Assembly (NCBI GenBank): GCA_015486775.1
Contig: WFRA01000164.1
Coordinates: forward strand, 1-5,274
Length of the DNA stretch: 5,274 nucleotides
Reading direction: 5' to 3'
Source of the DNA: Kiritimatiellales bacterium
GTDB lineage: Bacteria; Verrucomicrobiota; Kiritimatiellia; Kiritimatiellales; Pontiellaceae
The translations under genes and the position numbers were made by a program. The notes under the pieces are model-generated. The model ran no database searches. It was not told the origin of the DNA and saw only the letters and a list, made by a program, of their open reading frames with translations. Below, piece by piece: positions 1 to 5,274 of this stretch; the stretch's first letter is position 1, and every line of letters starts with the position of its first letter.

Positions 1-1782
1 GGTATGGATGGCGCAGTCCGGGCAGACAATTTTTGCCACCCGGGCGCGGTGGGCGAACTGCTCGTTCACCTCGGCGCGGTCGGTGTAGATGTCCTGCAGG
101 CGGAGCATGTCGATGCAGTCGTCGAAGTAGGGGTTGAAGGTGTGCGAGATGATCAGCGCATCCTCCTTAACCGCCTTCGCCTCGTCGTGGTAGAATTGGG
201 TGAGCGTGTGGAGCGTCTCCATACCCCACTCTTTTAGCGCCAGATCGCGAGGATGGCCGAACATCCAAAGATAGTGGGTGTAGTCGAACTCAAAGCCGTC
301 GGCATCCAGCCCGTCGGGGGAGAGCAGATACTGGATTTTCCCGCGTAGGTATTTCTGGTATTCGGGATTCAGCGGATCGACCACAAAGTTGCCGCCCGTG
401 TACTCCTCCGCATCCAGACGCGGCACGCGAACCTTCTTGCGCTCCTTGCCGTATGCATCGTAAAGGACATTTGTATCGATCTTCAGGTTGTAGGCATTCT
501 GGTCGTTGAACGGCAGGCACATCTCTTTGGGTACATCAACACCCCCCTTGCCTGGGTTGTGCGAGAACATCGAAACCCACAGGATCACCTTGCGCCCCTT
601 TTCGTGCTGTTCGGCGATCCAGCCTTTCATGTCAGGCCAGATGCTTTCGTCGACGTCGAGCATCCGGTCTTCGTGGAACCAGCGGTTGTCGACGATCAGA
701 ATGGTCGGCTTGAGTTTCTTTTCATCGAGGGTGGCCAGCATCTTGTCGTAGGCCTTGCGCGTGCCGTAAACCTTGCCGGCGTCTCCGCAGCCCGTTCGCT
801 TTTCCCCTGCCTTTGCTGTTTTGCAAAGCTGGTGGTAGTTGCTCAGGTAGACTTGCTCGCCCCAGCCGCCGAAGATCGGCTCGTGCCACCAGCGCGGCGA
901 GTTGGAACGATCCTTTTTCGGAGGAACATAGTCGTGGTTGCGCAGGTACGAAACATATTCGTCGAGCGCGGCATAGGTGTCGGCCGACTTGCTTAGGGAA
1001 AGCATCATTTTCGGGCTCGTCCAAGAGCCTTCGATCTGGGTGTAGCCGTCGTAGGTCAGGTTGAAACCGATGCCTTCCCCTCCGAGGTACTGGAACTCGC
1101 AGAAATTGTTTTCGCCCTTGTCGACCAGCAACCCTGCCGAGAGCCAGCTGCCGCTCTTCGCCCGGTCATTGAACAGGAAGAGGTAGGGCGGCGGTGTGGC
1201 CAGCCAGTCGCCGCCTTGATAGCTTCGGTCGCCGTTCACGCGGACATGCATGTTTTCGTAGTACATGCATTCGCGCGAATCGGCCGGATTGATGTTGAAC
1301 GAATAGACCTTCTCAAACGATGGCGTCGAAGAAGTCGCGAAAAACTTCCAATCCCGTTTGAAAGGCATCTTGACGTTGAGCACGTTGATGTAGGGATAGA
1401 AAAACTCCTCCATCTTCGGATCGTCCTTCAGGAATCCCTCAAAGAACCGAGCATTTTCAAGCTTGCCCTTGCCATGGACGGTGTAGCCGTAGAGCACCCG
1501 GTCGTCCTGGCACGTGAAGGTGTATTCCACCCTGTCCCAACACGTAGTCCTGCCCATGAAGGAGATCTCCACCGCATCCGCCAACTCCTTCAGCTGCGGG
1601 GCGTCCAGCGACACCAGCGAGTCGATCTCCTCGTCCCGGTCGCAACCGGAAGCGACAAACAGCTTTCCGCCGAGACCGTTGCTGAACTTGAGGTTCACAT
1701 GCATCGGCTCCGATGCGTCGTATTTCAAGGTGTAGCTTGATGCGTTGATTTCAAATCCATTTTCCGTCTTTACCTGTTTCAT
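1..1782 (-). CDS. TIM-barrel glycoside hydrolase, GH31/GH36-like, C-terminus cut off by the window edge
   Basis: The frame is open for 594 codons from ATG at 1780-1782 to the left edge with no stop, so the 3' end is missing. Residues 1-290 look like an N-terminal beta-rich domain. At about 298 (WWHEPIFGGWGEQ) the catalytic barrel seems to begin. Residues 360-404 hold two buried strands, ILIVDNRWF and KVILWVSMF, separated by a WPDMKGWIAEQHEKG helix, a layout typical of clan GH-D (GH31, GH36, GH27). VDPLNPEYQKYLRGKI (468-483) resembles the stretch before the nucleophile in that clan, and DADGFEFDYTHYL follows; Asp500 is my candidate nucleophile. The acid/base is less clear: Asp564 or Asp568 near RLQDIYTD. 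There is no signal peptide, so the enzyme is probably cytoplasmic. Substrate cannot be read from sequence. A weak purine-rich AAGGAAACAAGAAG precedes the start. It is the last gene of the apparent operon after the transporter. Fold assignment is fairly firm; the family is not. Confidence 0.8.
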   Translation of the reverse strand, partial: MKQVKTENGFEINASSYTLKYDASEPMHVNLKFSNGLGGKLFVASGCDRDEEIDSLVSLDAPQLKELADAVEISFMGRTTCWDRVEYTFTCQDDRVLYGYTVHGKGKLENARFFEGFLKDDPKMEEFFYPYINVLNVKMPFKRDWKFFATSSTPSFEKVYSFNINPADSRECMYYENMHVRVNGDRSYQGGDWLATPPPYLFLFNDRAKSGSWLSAGLLVDKGENNFCEFQYLGGEGIGFNLTYDGYTQIEGSWTSPKMMLSLSKSADTYAALDEYVSYLRNHDYVPPKKDRSNSPRWWHEPIFGGWGEQVYLSNYHQLCKTAKAGEKRTGCGDAGKVYGTRKAYDKMLATLDEKKLKPTILIVDNRWFHEDRMLDVDESIWPDMKGWIAEQHEKGRKVILWVSMFSHNPGKGGVDVPKEMCLPFNDQNAYNLKIDTNVLYDAYGKERKKVRVPRLDAEEYTGGNFVVDPLNPEYQKYLRGKIQYLLSPDGLDADGFEFDYTHYLWMFGHPRDLALKEWGMETLHTLTQFYHDEAKAVKEDALIISHTFNPYFDDCIDMLRLQDIYTDRAEVNEQFAHRARVAKIVCPDCAIHT

Positions 1783-1808
1783 TCTTCTTGTTTCCTTTTT
1801 TAATTCTT

Positions 1809-1890
1809 GACCGGATAACAGGATCGTCAGGATGGCTTCCTTCCTTGCCGTTCCATCAGATTTCTATCCAGCTCATCCTGTTATCCCGTC
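1809..1890. repeat. Long imperfect inverted repeat between transporter and hydrolase genes
   Basis: The arms 1809-1833 and 1866-1890 match in inverted orientation at 20 of 25 positions. They include a perfect 12-bp core, GGATAACAGGAT (1813-1824) against ATCCTGTTATCC (1875-1886). Each arm carries three GGAT/ATCC words with the same mirrored spacing (8 and 9 bp). About 32 bp separate the arms. In the transcribed direction the stem is followed by A-rich sequence rather than a T-run, so it is not a standard intrinsic terminator. It could be a dispersed intergenic repeat of the ATCCTGTTA type, or an mRNA processing/stability element between the two genes. Confidence 0.75.
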
Positions 1891-1900
1891 TAAATTATTC

Positions 1901-3256
1901 CTACGCCTTTGGCCGAATGTTCCTCGTGAAGAACAAAATCACCATGCCCAGAAAGGTGCATCCGACAATAGTCCAGAGCACAATGTCCCATGCATAGGCC
2001 AGACTGTGCGTCGCGGAAAAATGATCCATCATTCCACCAAATCCCTTGGCCTGAACCGTGCGTCCGATATAGCCCCAAAGCCCAACGAATCCCACCGCCG
2101 TGCCAGCGGCCTTTTTCGATGTCTGATCCATTGCCGAAACCCCGATCAGCGCGAGAGGCGGGTAGATGAAAAATCCGATCATGGCGAGCGCGGCCATATC
2201 CACTGTCAAATGACCGGGCGGGTTCCAGATAATAATCATAAACGCCAGCATGACGGGGATCATGCAGAGAAAGGCGAGCAGGCCGCGCCGTCCGCCGATC
2301 TTGTCGGAAAGCCAGCCCAGAAATAGGGTGGACGGAATGCCGCCGAATTCCATCACGAGGATCGCCCAGCCCCCATCGGCTATGTTGGCACCCTTGACCT
2401 CGCTCAAATAGAGCGGTGCCCAGTCTAGCATACTGTAGCGCACGACATAGACGAAGAAGTTGGCGGCGGCGAAGAGCCACAGGAACTTGTTCTTGAAAAT
2501 ATAATTGACGAACAGGTCGCGGGTCGAAAGCTCGACCTCATGCGTTTCCCTCCCGAGCGCCAGTTCTTCATCGGTATAGTCGTTGTGGTACTCCTCGATC
2601 GAGGGCAACCCTTCTGACTGCGGGGTGTCGTGCAAGCGCCACAGCAGATAGGCCGATCCCAGCAGGCAGATGATGCCTGGGACGAAGAAGGCTGAGCTCC
2701 AGCCAAAGTGAGTCGCCGCAGTCGCGGCAATGAACCCGGCCAGGCCACCACCAATATTATGGTTGATGTTCCAGCGGCTCGAGATGGTTCCGCGTTCGTG
2801 GGAGCCGAACCAGTGGCAAATCGTACGGGCACAGGGCGGGCCGGCCATACCCTGAACAAAGCCGTTCAGCGTCCATAGCAACATATGCACGGCATAGTGG
2901 GTCGAGGAGCCAAAGGCAAAGTTGATGCACGCCGTCAAAAACAGCGATGCCGCCATGAACTTGCGCGGGTTGCTGCGGTCCGACAGGGAGCCCATCAGGA
3001 ATTTCGCAAACCCGTAGGCGATGGCGGTAACGGCGAGAATATTGCCGATCATGCCGTGGTCGTAGCCGAGCGTATTGCCCATCTCCCCGGCCACCACCGC
3101 GAGGTTGTTGCGGCAAAGGTAGACCATGATATAGCCCAGGAACGTCGCCTCGAACACCTGCCAGCGGCAGCGACGGTATTTTGGGGGAATCTGATCCGCT
3201 GGAAGTCGCTCGATATGCGGCGCGGGCGCAAAGAATTTTTTAATCAATCCAAACAT
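1901..3256 (-). CDS. glpT: GlpT-type organophosphate:phosphate antiporter (MFS, OPA family)
   Basis: This complete 451-residue protein has about 12 hydrophobic membrane segments and belongs to the OPA family of the major facilitator superfamily, whose members import phosphate esters such as glycerol-3-phosphate in exchange for inorganic phosphate. Family marks recalled from E. coli GlpT are WNINHNIGGG (162-171), HDTPQSEGLPSIEEYHNDY in the central loop (209-227), FFVYVVRYSMLDWAPLYL (267-284) and KKAAGTAVGFVGLWGY (381-396). The phosphate-binding arginines (GlpT Arg45 and Arg269) correspond to Arg49 and Arg273, and the substrate-site histidine (GlpT His165) to His166. The lysine following the first arginine in GlpT is Asn50 here, and TM11 carries Arg399 and Lys404, so substrate preference may differ. 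The start is supported by AGGAG at 3265-3269, eight bases upstream. It lies 48 bp after the phosphoesterase gene and is probably co-transcribed. Family membership is firm; glycerol-3-phosphate as substrate is an inference. Confidence 0.9.
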   Translation of the reverse strand: MFGLIKKFFAPAPHIERLPADQIPPKYRRCRWQVFEATFLGYIMVYLCRNNLAVVAGEMGNTLGYDHGMIGNILAVTAIAYGFAKFLMGSLSDRSNPRKFMAASLFLTACINFAFGSSTHYAVHMLLWTLNGFVQGMAGPPCARTICHWFGSHERGTISSRWNINHNIGGGLAGFIAATAATHFGWSSAFFVPGIICLLGSAYLLWRLHDTPQSEGLPSIEEYHNDYTDEELALGRETHEVELSTRDLFVNYIFKNKFLWLFAAANFFVYVVRYSMLDWAPLYLSEVKGANIADGGWAILVMEFGGIPSTLFLGWLSDKIGGRRGLLAFLCMIPVMLAFMIIIWNPPGHLTVDMAALAMIGFFIYPPLALIGVSAMDQTSKKAAGTAVGFVGLWGYIGRTVQAKGFGGMMDHFSATHSLAYAWDIVLWTIVGCTFLGMVILFFTRNIRPKA

Positions 3257-3262
3257 GATTTA

Positions 3263-3273
3263 GGCTCCTCTCC
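3263..3273 (-). promoter_or_regulatory. Ribosome binding site of the transporter gene
   Basis: Read on the minus strand this is GGAGAGGAGCC. Its AGGAG is followed by eight bases and then ATG at 3254-3256, which fixes the start of the transporter. Confidence 0.75.
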
Positions 3274-3304
3274 TTTTGATTCGTTTTTCGCTTTCGGATA
3301 TCCG

Positions 3305-4378
3305 TTATTGTTCCATCTGCTTCTTGTGCCAGTACATCGAAACGCCATACGGCTTTATTTTGGTCTGTTCGTAGTGGTACTTTTCAACGTCGAAGTTGTA
3401 CGGATAGTGCCGCCAGTCGATTTGGTCGCCATCGACCGAGAGGATCAAATAGCCTTGGCCGTGCTCGGCGGTCTTCCCGCCGAAGGTGGTGTCGCGTACG
3501 GCGCGCGCGCCCGACCAGACCGCCCCGGAAAAGGAGCTTCCCGTCACGCAGGGAATCCCTTCCCAGTCAAATTCCTGGAAGGCGTGCGTATGGCCGAAGA
3601 GCATTAGCTTCACATTGTGCTTCTTCAGTATGGGCAGCACCTTTTTCCGGTCCTCCACATAGACTCCGTGCGCTTGGGGAAAAGGAAGATGAGCCGAAGT
3701 GACGATCGGGGTGTTGGGGGGGATGCTCGCAAGATCGTTTTCGAGCCACTCGATTTGCTTGTCGGAAATCCCGTACCAGTGGCCATTGGTTAATTTGTCG
3801 TGGGTGGAGAGTACCACGAAATGCCAACCCTGCCGGTCGAAGGAGTAGTAGGAGCGCCCCTCGTGACCCAGATACTTTTCAAAAAGCTTTGGCCCAAACA
3901 GTGGGTTGTCGGGGGTCGCCGGAGGGCCATCGAAGGAGTCGTGGTTGCCCAGCGTATTGAAAAAAGGCACGCCAGTCGTTTTTTCAATCTGCTTCATTCG
4001 CTTCACGCACCCCTCGACGGAGGCCATGAATTCGTCGATCGGCGGCACCGGTCGGTCGGGGGGAGGGACCAGCTCTAGGCCATCGCCGCCATTCAGAATA
4101 AAATCGATCCCGTCGTGCTTCATCACCTTGTCCAGTCCCCGCTGGTAGCCCACATAGGGTGCCTCCAGCAAGTCGTCGCGCTCCGCCGGAAGCTCGCGTT
4201 CGCGAACCTGTCCCAGTCTCCAGGCCACATGGGAATCGGTCACAAAGGCAAACGAAAACGCCGCCTTCCCGGACTTCCTGGCGGATGTGGTTTGTTCCCC
4301 GGCGGTGGCCGCCAGCGTGGCGGGGGCGGCGGCCGCCACTCCCAAACTCTTTATGATGTTTCTTCTGTCCAGTTTCAT
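3305..4378 (-). CDS. Calcineurin-like metallophosphoesterase with twin-arginine-type signal peptide
   Basis: This complete 357-residue protein probably hydrolyses a phosphomono- or phosphodiester at a two-metal site. The metallophosphoesterase motifs occur in the expected order: FVTDSH (Asp48, His50), NGGD (Asp99), LGNHDSF (Asn145, His146), TSAHLP (His230) and FGHTHAF (His263, His265). The N-terminus MKLDRRNIIKSLGVAAAAPA has a paired-arginine motif and an Ala-rich hydrophobic stretch ending near ATA at about 24-26, which suggests folded export by the Tat pathway to the periplasm or cell surface. A proline-rich insertion (VPPPDRPVPP, 104-113) lies between the second and third metal motifs. Being first gene of the run, before an organophosphate antiporter, it may generate or consume the phosphorylated compound that the antiporter carries. 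A strong AGGAGG lies seven bases before the ATG. The enzyme class is firm; substrate is not determinable. Confidence 0.9.
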   Translation of the reverse strand: MKLDRRNIIKSLGVAAAAPATLAATAGEQTTSARKSGKAAFSFAFVTDSHVAWRLGQVRERELPAERDDLLEAPYVGYQRGLDKVMKHDGIDFILNGGDGLELVPPPDRPVPPIDEFMASVEGCVKRMKQIEKTTGVPFFNTLGNHDSFDGPPATPDNPLFGPKLFEKYLGHEGRSYYSFDRQGWHFVVLSTHDKLTNGHWYGISDKQIEWLENDLASIPPNTPIVTSAHLPFPQAHGVYVEDRKKVLPILKKHNVKLMLFGHTHAFQEFDWEGIPCVTGSSFSGAVWSGARAVRDTTFGGKTAEHGQGYLILSVDGDQIDWRHYPYNFDVEKYHYEQTKIKPYGVSMYWHKKQMEQ

Positions 4379-4385
4379 TGCTGTT

Positions 4386-4391
4386 CCTCCT
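4386..4391 (-). promoter_or_regulatory. Ribosome binding site of the phosphoesterase gene
   Basis: The minus strand reads AGGAGG, then a seven-base spacer, then ATG at 4376-4378. This is close to the ideal Shine-Dalgarno arrangement and supports the start that includes the whole Tat-type signal. Confidence 0.85.
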
Positions 4392-4426
4392 GCATCACCC
4401 TAAACGCGGTGGAGCTGGTGATAGGG

Positions 4427-4570
4427 TTAGGTTCGATTTGTTTTTAGAAATTCACTTATCTTCGTTTTGCTAATTTTTTCAGGAATCAGAATCGAGGTGT
4501 GTTGACCATCTTTCATTAATATCGTCAGTTGATTTAACGTTTGAGAGGAGCCGACACGGGAAATAAACAT
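4427..4570 (-). CDS. Possible 47-residue hypothetical protein overlapping repeat copy A
   Basis: On the minus strand an ATG at 4568-4570 opens 47 codons ending in TAA at 4427-4429. GAGG lies three bases upstream of it. A shorter start at 4514-4516 gives 29 residues (MKDGQHTSILIPEKISKTKI onward) and lies just beyond the repeat, but lacks a clear ribosome binding site. The first 11 or so residues come from repeat A; the unique part looks like a beta strand plus a basic helix (ISKTKISEFLKTN), plausible for the C-terminal end of a real protein. The frame stays open upstream into the end of the neighbouring gene but has no ATG there. It may be a tiny cassette gene, a gene remnant or a chance frame. 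No function is recognised. Confidence 0.35.
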   Translation of the reverse strand: MFISRVGSSQTLNQLTILMKDGQHTSILIPEKISKTKISEFLKTNRT

Positions 4571-4621
4571 TGCCCTCAAGATCGGGCGTTGTTCACCGTA
4601 AAGTGGAGCGACTGGTCCTGC
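4536..4621 (-). repeat. 86-bp repeat copy A, attC-like
   Basis: This copy aligns without gaps to 4922-5007 at 61 of 86 positions. It starts one base after the stop codon of the 4623-4904 gene in that gene's direction. Its far end on the minus strand reads CTCTCAAACGTTAAAT, in which GTTAAAT (4532-4538) fits the integron core-site consensus GTTRRRY. CTTGAG/CTCAAA words and AACG/CGTT words inside the repeat can pair to give an attC-like nested stem. Repeat status is seen directly; a recombination function is inferred. Confidence 0.75.
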
Positions 4622-4622
4622 T

Positions 4623-4904
4623 TTATTTTTTCTGATATTCCTTCAGCACTGGGAATCCTAAAAATTGTTTCGGTAGTTTTGTACGTGCTTGTCCTCTTTT
4701 AATTGTCACCACAATACTGTTGTATGGCCCCATAGATGGGTCGATTCCGCAATTTGCTTTTTCTATTCCTGGTTGATTTTCAAATTCTGAAATAAAATCA
4801 GACTCAACCGCTTTGAATAAATCCCACTCTTCATAGGGGTTCAGTACTTTGCATTTCTCTTTACGTTCACCTTCTTCGAGTAATTTCCAATCTGTGATAT
4901 TCAT
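4623..4904 (-). CDS. Small hypothetical protein, 93 residues
   Basis: I chose the ATG at 4902-4904, giving 93 residues beginning MNITDWKLLEEGERKEKCKV. The frame can be extended to a GTG at 4941-4943, but those extra 13 codons run through repeat copy B, so the extension is unlikely to be genuine. The protein is soluble-looking, with a charged N-terminal half (acidic and basic residues, WDLFKAVESDFISEF at about 27-41) and a conserved-looking C-terminal half containing CGIDPSMGPYNSIVVTIKRG and LPKQFLGFPVLKEY. There is no signal peptide or membrane segment. I do not recognise the family. Codon use is AT-rich, unlike the phosphoesterase operon, suggesting acquired DNA. It sits between the two repeat copies and ends one base before copy A, as a cassette gene would. 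No strong ribosome binding site is seen. Confidence 0.7.
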   Translation of the reverse strand: MNITDWKLLEEGERKEKCKVLNPYEEWDLFKAVESDFISEFENQPGIEKANCGIDPSMGPYNSIVVTIKRGQARTKLPKQFLGFPVLKEYQKK

Positions 4905-4921
4905 TTCATTTATCTCAGTAG

Positions 4922-5007
4922 AATGTTTGAGAGGAGCTGACACAGGGAATAAATGTTGCCCTCAAAACCGGGTGTCGTACCGTGTCGGCTCACTTGATTG
5001 GTTCTGC
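4922..5007 (-). repeat. 86-bp repeat copy B
   Basis: This is the partner of copy A. It overlaps the last six codons of the 4990-5262 gene and then runs into the spacer before the 4623-4904 gene. Identity to copy A is highest over 4922-4976 (45/55) and at 4996-5007, with a divergent block of about 20 bp between. That block contains CCGTGTCGGCTC (4980-4991), which pairs with GAGCTGACACAG (4934-4945) at 10 of 12 positions, so copy B alone can form a long hairpin. The position matching the core site of copy A reads ATTCTAC and does not fit GTTRRRY. Confidence 0.75.
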
Positions 5008-5262
5008 AAATATTGAGTTTGTCATTATTTTCATTTTGTATGCATCAAAATCAGCTTCATCATAAAAATTGGTAGTAGTCTCTTCCCCATTTTTCCTCAC
5101 GATAACTTTGATTGTTCCATCGGGTATTTTCTCGTGATGAATCTTTAGATTTTCTCCAATGAAATATGTCCCGCTTTCTTTTATTGAAATGGTTACTTTT
5201 CCTTCAGTGTGCTCTGGAATAATTCTGTGCTCAACTCTAACTCCTGACAGAAACAATAAAAT
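4990..5262 (-). CDS. Hypothetical protein, 5' end missing at the contig end
   Basis: The frame ends in TGA at 4990-4992 and is open upstream to the window edge. The outermost four codons (5263-5274) fall in adapter sequence, leaving 90 genuine residues. No in-frame ATG exists; a TTG at 5254-5256 would be a weak start, so the gene is better treated as truncated. The first residues (ILLFLSGVRV) are hydrophobic and may be the end of a membrane segment or signal sequence. The rest looks beta-rich, with KVTISIKESGTYFIGENLKI and GTIKVIVRKNGEETTTNFYD, then a helical tail ending IFAEPIK. This could be an extracytoplasmic beta-sandwich domain, but no family is recognised. Codon use is AT-rich like its small neighbour. 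Repeat copy B starts inside its last codons. Confidence 0.6.
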   Translation of the reverse strand: MLLFLSGVRVEHRIIPEHTEGKVTISIKESGTYFIGENLKIHHEKIPDGTIKVIVRKNGEETTTNFYDEADFDAYKMKIMTNSIFAEPIK

Positions 5263-5274
5263 CTGTCTCTTATA
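5263..5274 (+). other. Sequencing adapter remnant (Nextera/Tn5 mosaic end)
   Basis: The final 12 bases, CTGTCTCTTATA, match the first 12 bases of the Nextera transposase adapter read-through sequence CTGTCTCTTATACACATCT. Their position at the very end of the window fits untrimmed adapter at a contig terminus. This is probably not genomic sequence. Confidence 0.85.

Noticed and set aside
1216..1740. Long plus-strand frame of 174 codons opposite the hydrolase gene.
   Set aside because: It is antisense to a strongly supported coding region; its sequence is rich in Val/His/Glu as expected for the complement of GC-rich coding DNA, and it has no recognisable motifs.
2885..3607. Plus-strand frame of 240 codons spanning the transporter/phosphoesterase junction.
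   Set aside because: It runs antisense through two well-supported genes, shows no domain, and its composition is that of a shadow frame.
4394..4422. Six-base stem ATCACC/GGTGAT in the leader of the phosphoesterase gene.
   Set aside because: The stem is short with a 17-base loop and has no T-run; it is no better than chance and no terminator or riboswitch can be claimed.
4905..4943. GTG start at 4943 extending the 93-residue protein by 13 residues.
   Set aside because: The extension is translated from repeat copy B (the same frame in copy A gives SAPLKR then a stop), so the internal ATG at 4904 is the better start.
4536..5007. Two repeat copies considered as a CRISPR array.
   Set aside because: There are only two imperfect 86-bp copies 386 bp apart with a gene between; repeat length, spacing and identity do not fit CRISPR.

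Overview
The window is one end of a draft contig. It carries a GC-richer block of three co-directional minus-strand genes (positions 1-4378) and a shorter, AT-rich block of small genes separated by related repeats (about 4427-5262). The last 12 bases (5263-5274) match the Nextera/Tn5 mosaic-end adapter, so true genomic sequence appears to stop near 5262. Composition, a Tat-exported phosphoesterase and a divergent TIM-barrel glycoside hydrolase would suit a free-living, glycan-degrading Gram-negative bacterium, possibly of the PVC group (Kiritimatiellota/Lentisphaerota/Verrucomicrobiota). That placement is a weak inference, because no phylogenetic marker is present.

The three-gene block reads right to left as a probable operon. 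First is a calcineurin-like metallophosphoesterase with a twin-arginine-type signal (3305-4378). After 48 bp comes a GlpT-type organophosphate:phosphate antiporter (1901-3256). After 118 bp, which hold a long inverted repeat, comes a glycoside hydrolase without a signal peptide (1-1782) that runs off the left edge. A reasonable model is: process a phosphorylated compound outside the inner membrane, import a phosphorylated product in exchange for phosphate, and cleave a glycosidic bond in the cytoplasm. The substrate is unknown; a glycosylated glycerol phosphate is one speculative candidate.

In the AT-rich block, two small hypothetical genes (4623-4904 and 4990-5262) are each followed, in their own direction, by a copy of an 86-bp repeat (4536-4621 and 4922-5007). 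The copies align without gaps at 61/86 identity, and copy A ends in a sequence fitting the integron core-site consensus GTTRRRY. A third tiny reading frame (4427-4570) follows copy A. The gene-repeat-gene-repeat layout resembles a gene-cassette array or another repeat-bounded module. No integrase is visible and copy B lacks the core site, so this is a hypothesis. Regions not covered by features (1783-1808, 1891-1900, 3257-3304, 4379-4426, 4905-4921) hold only spacers and ribosome binding sites.
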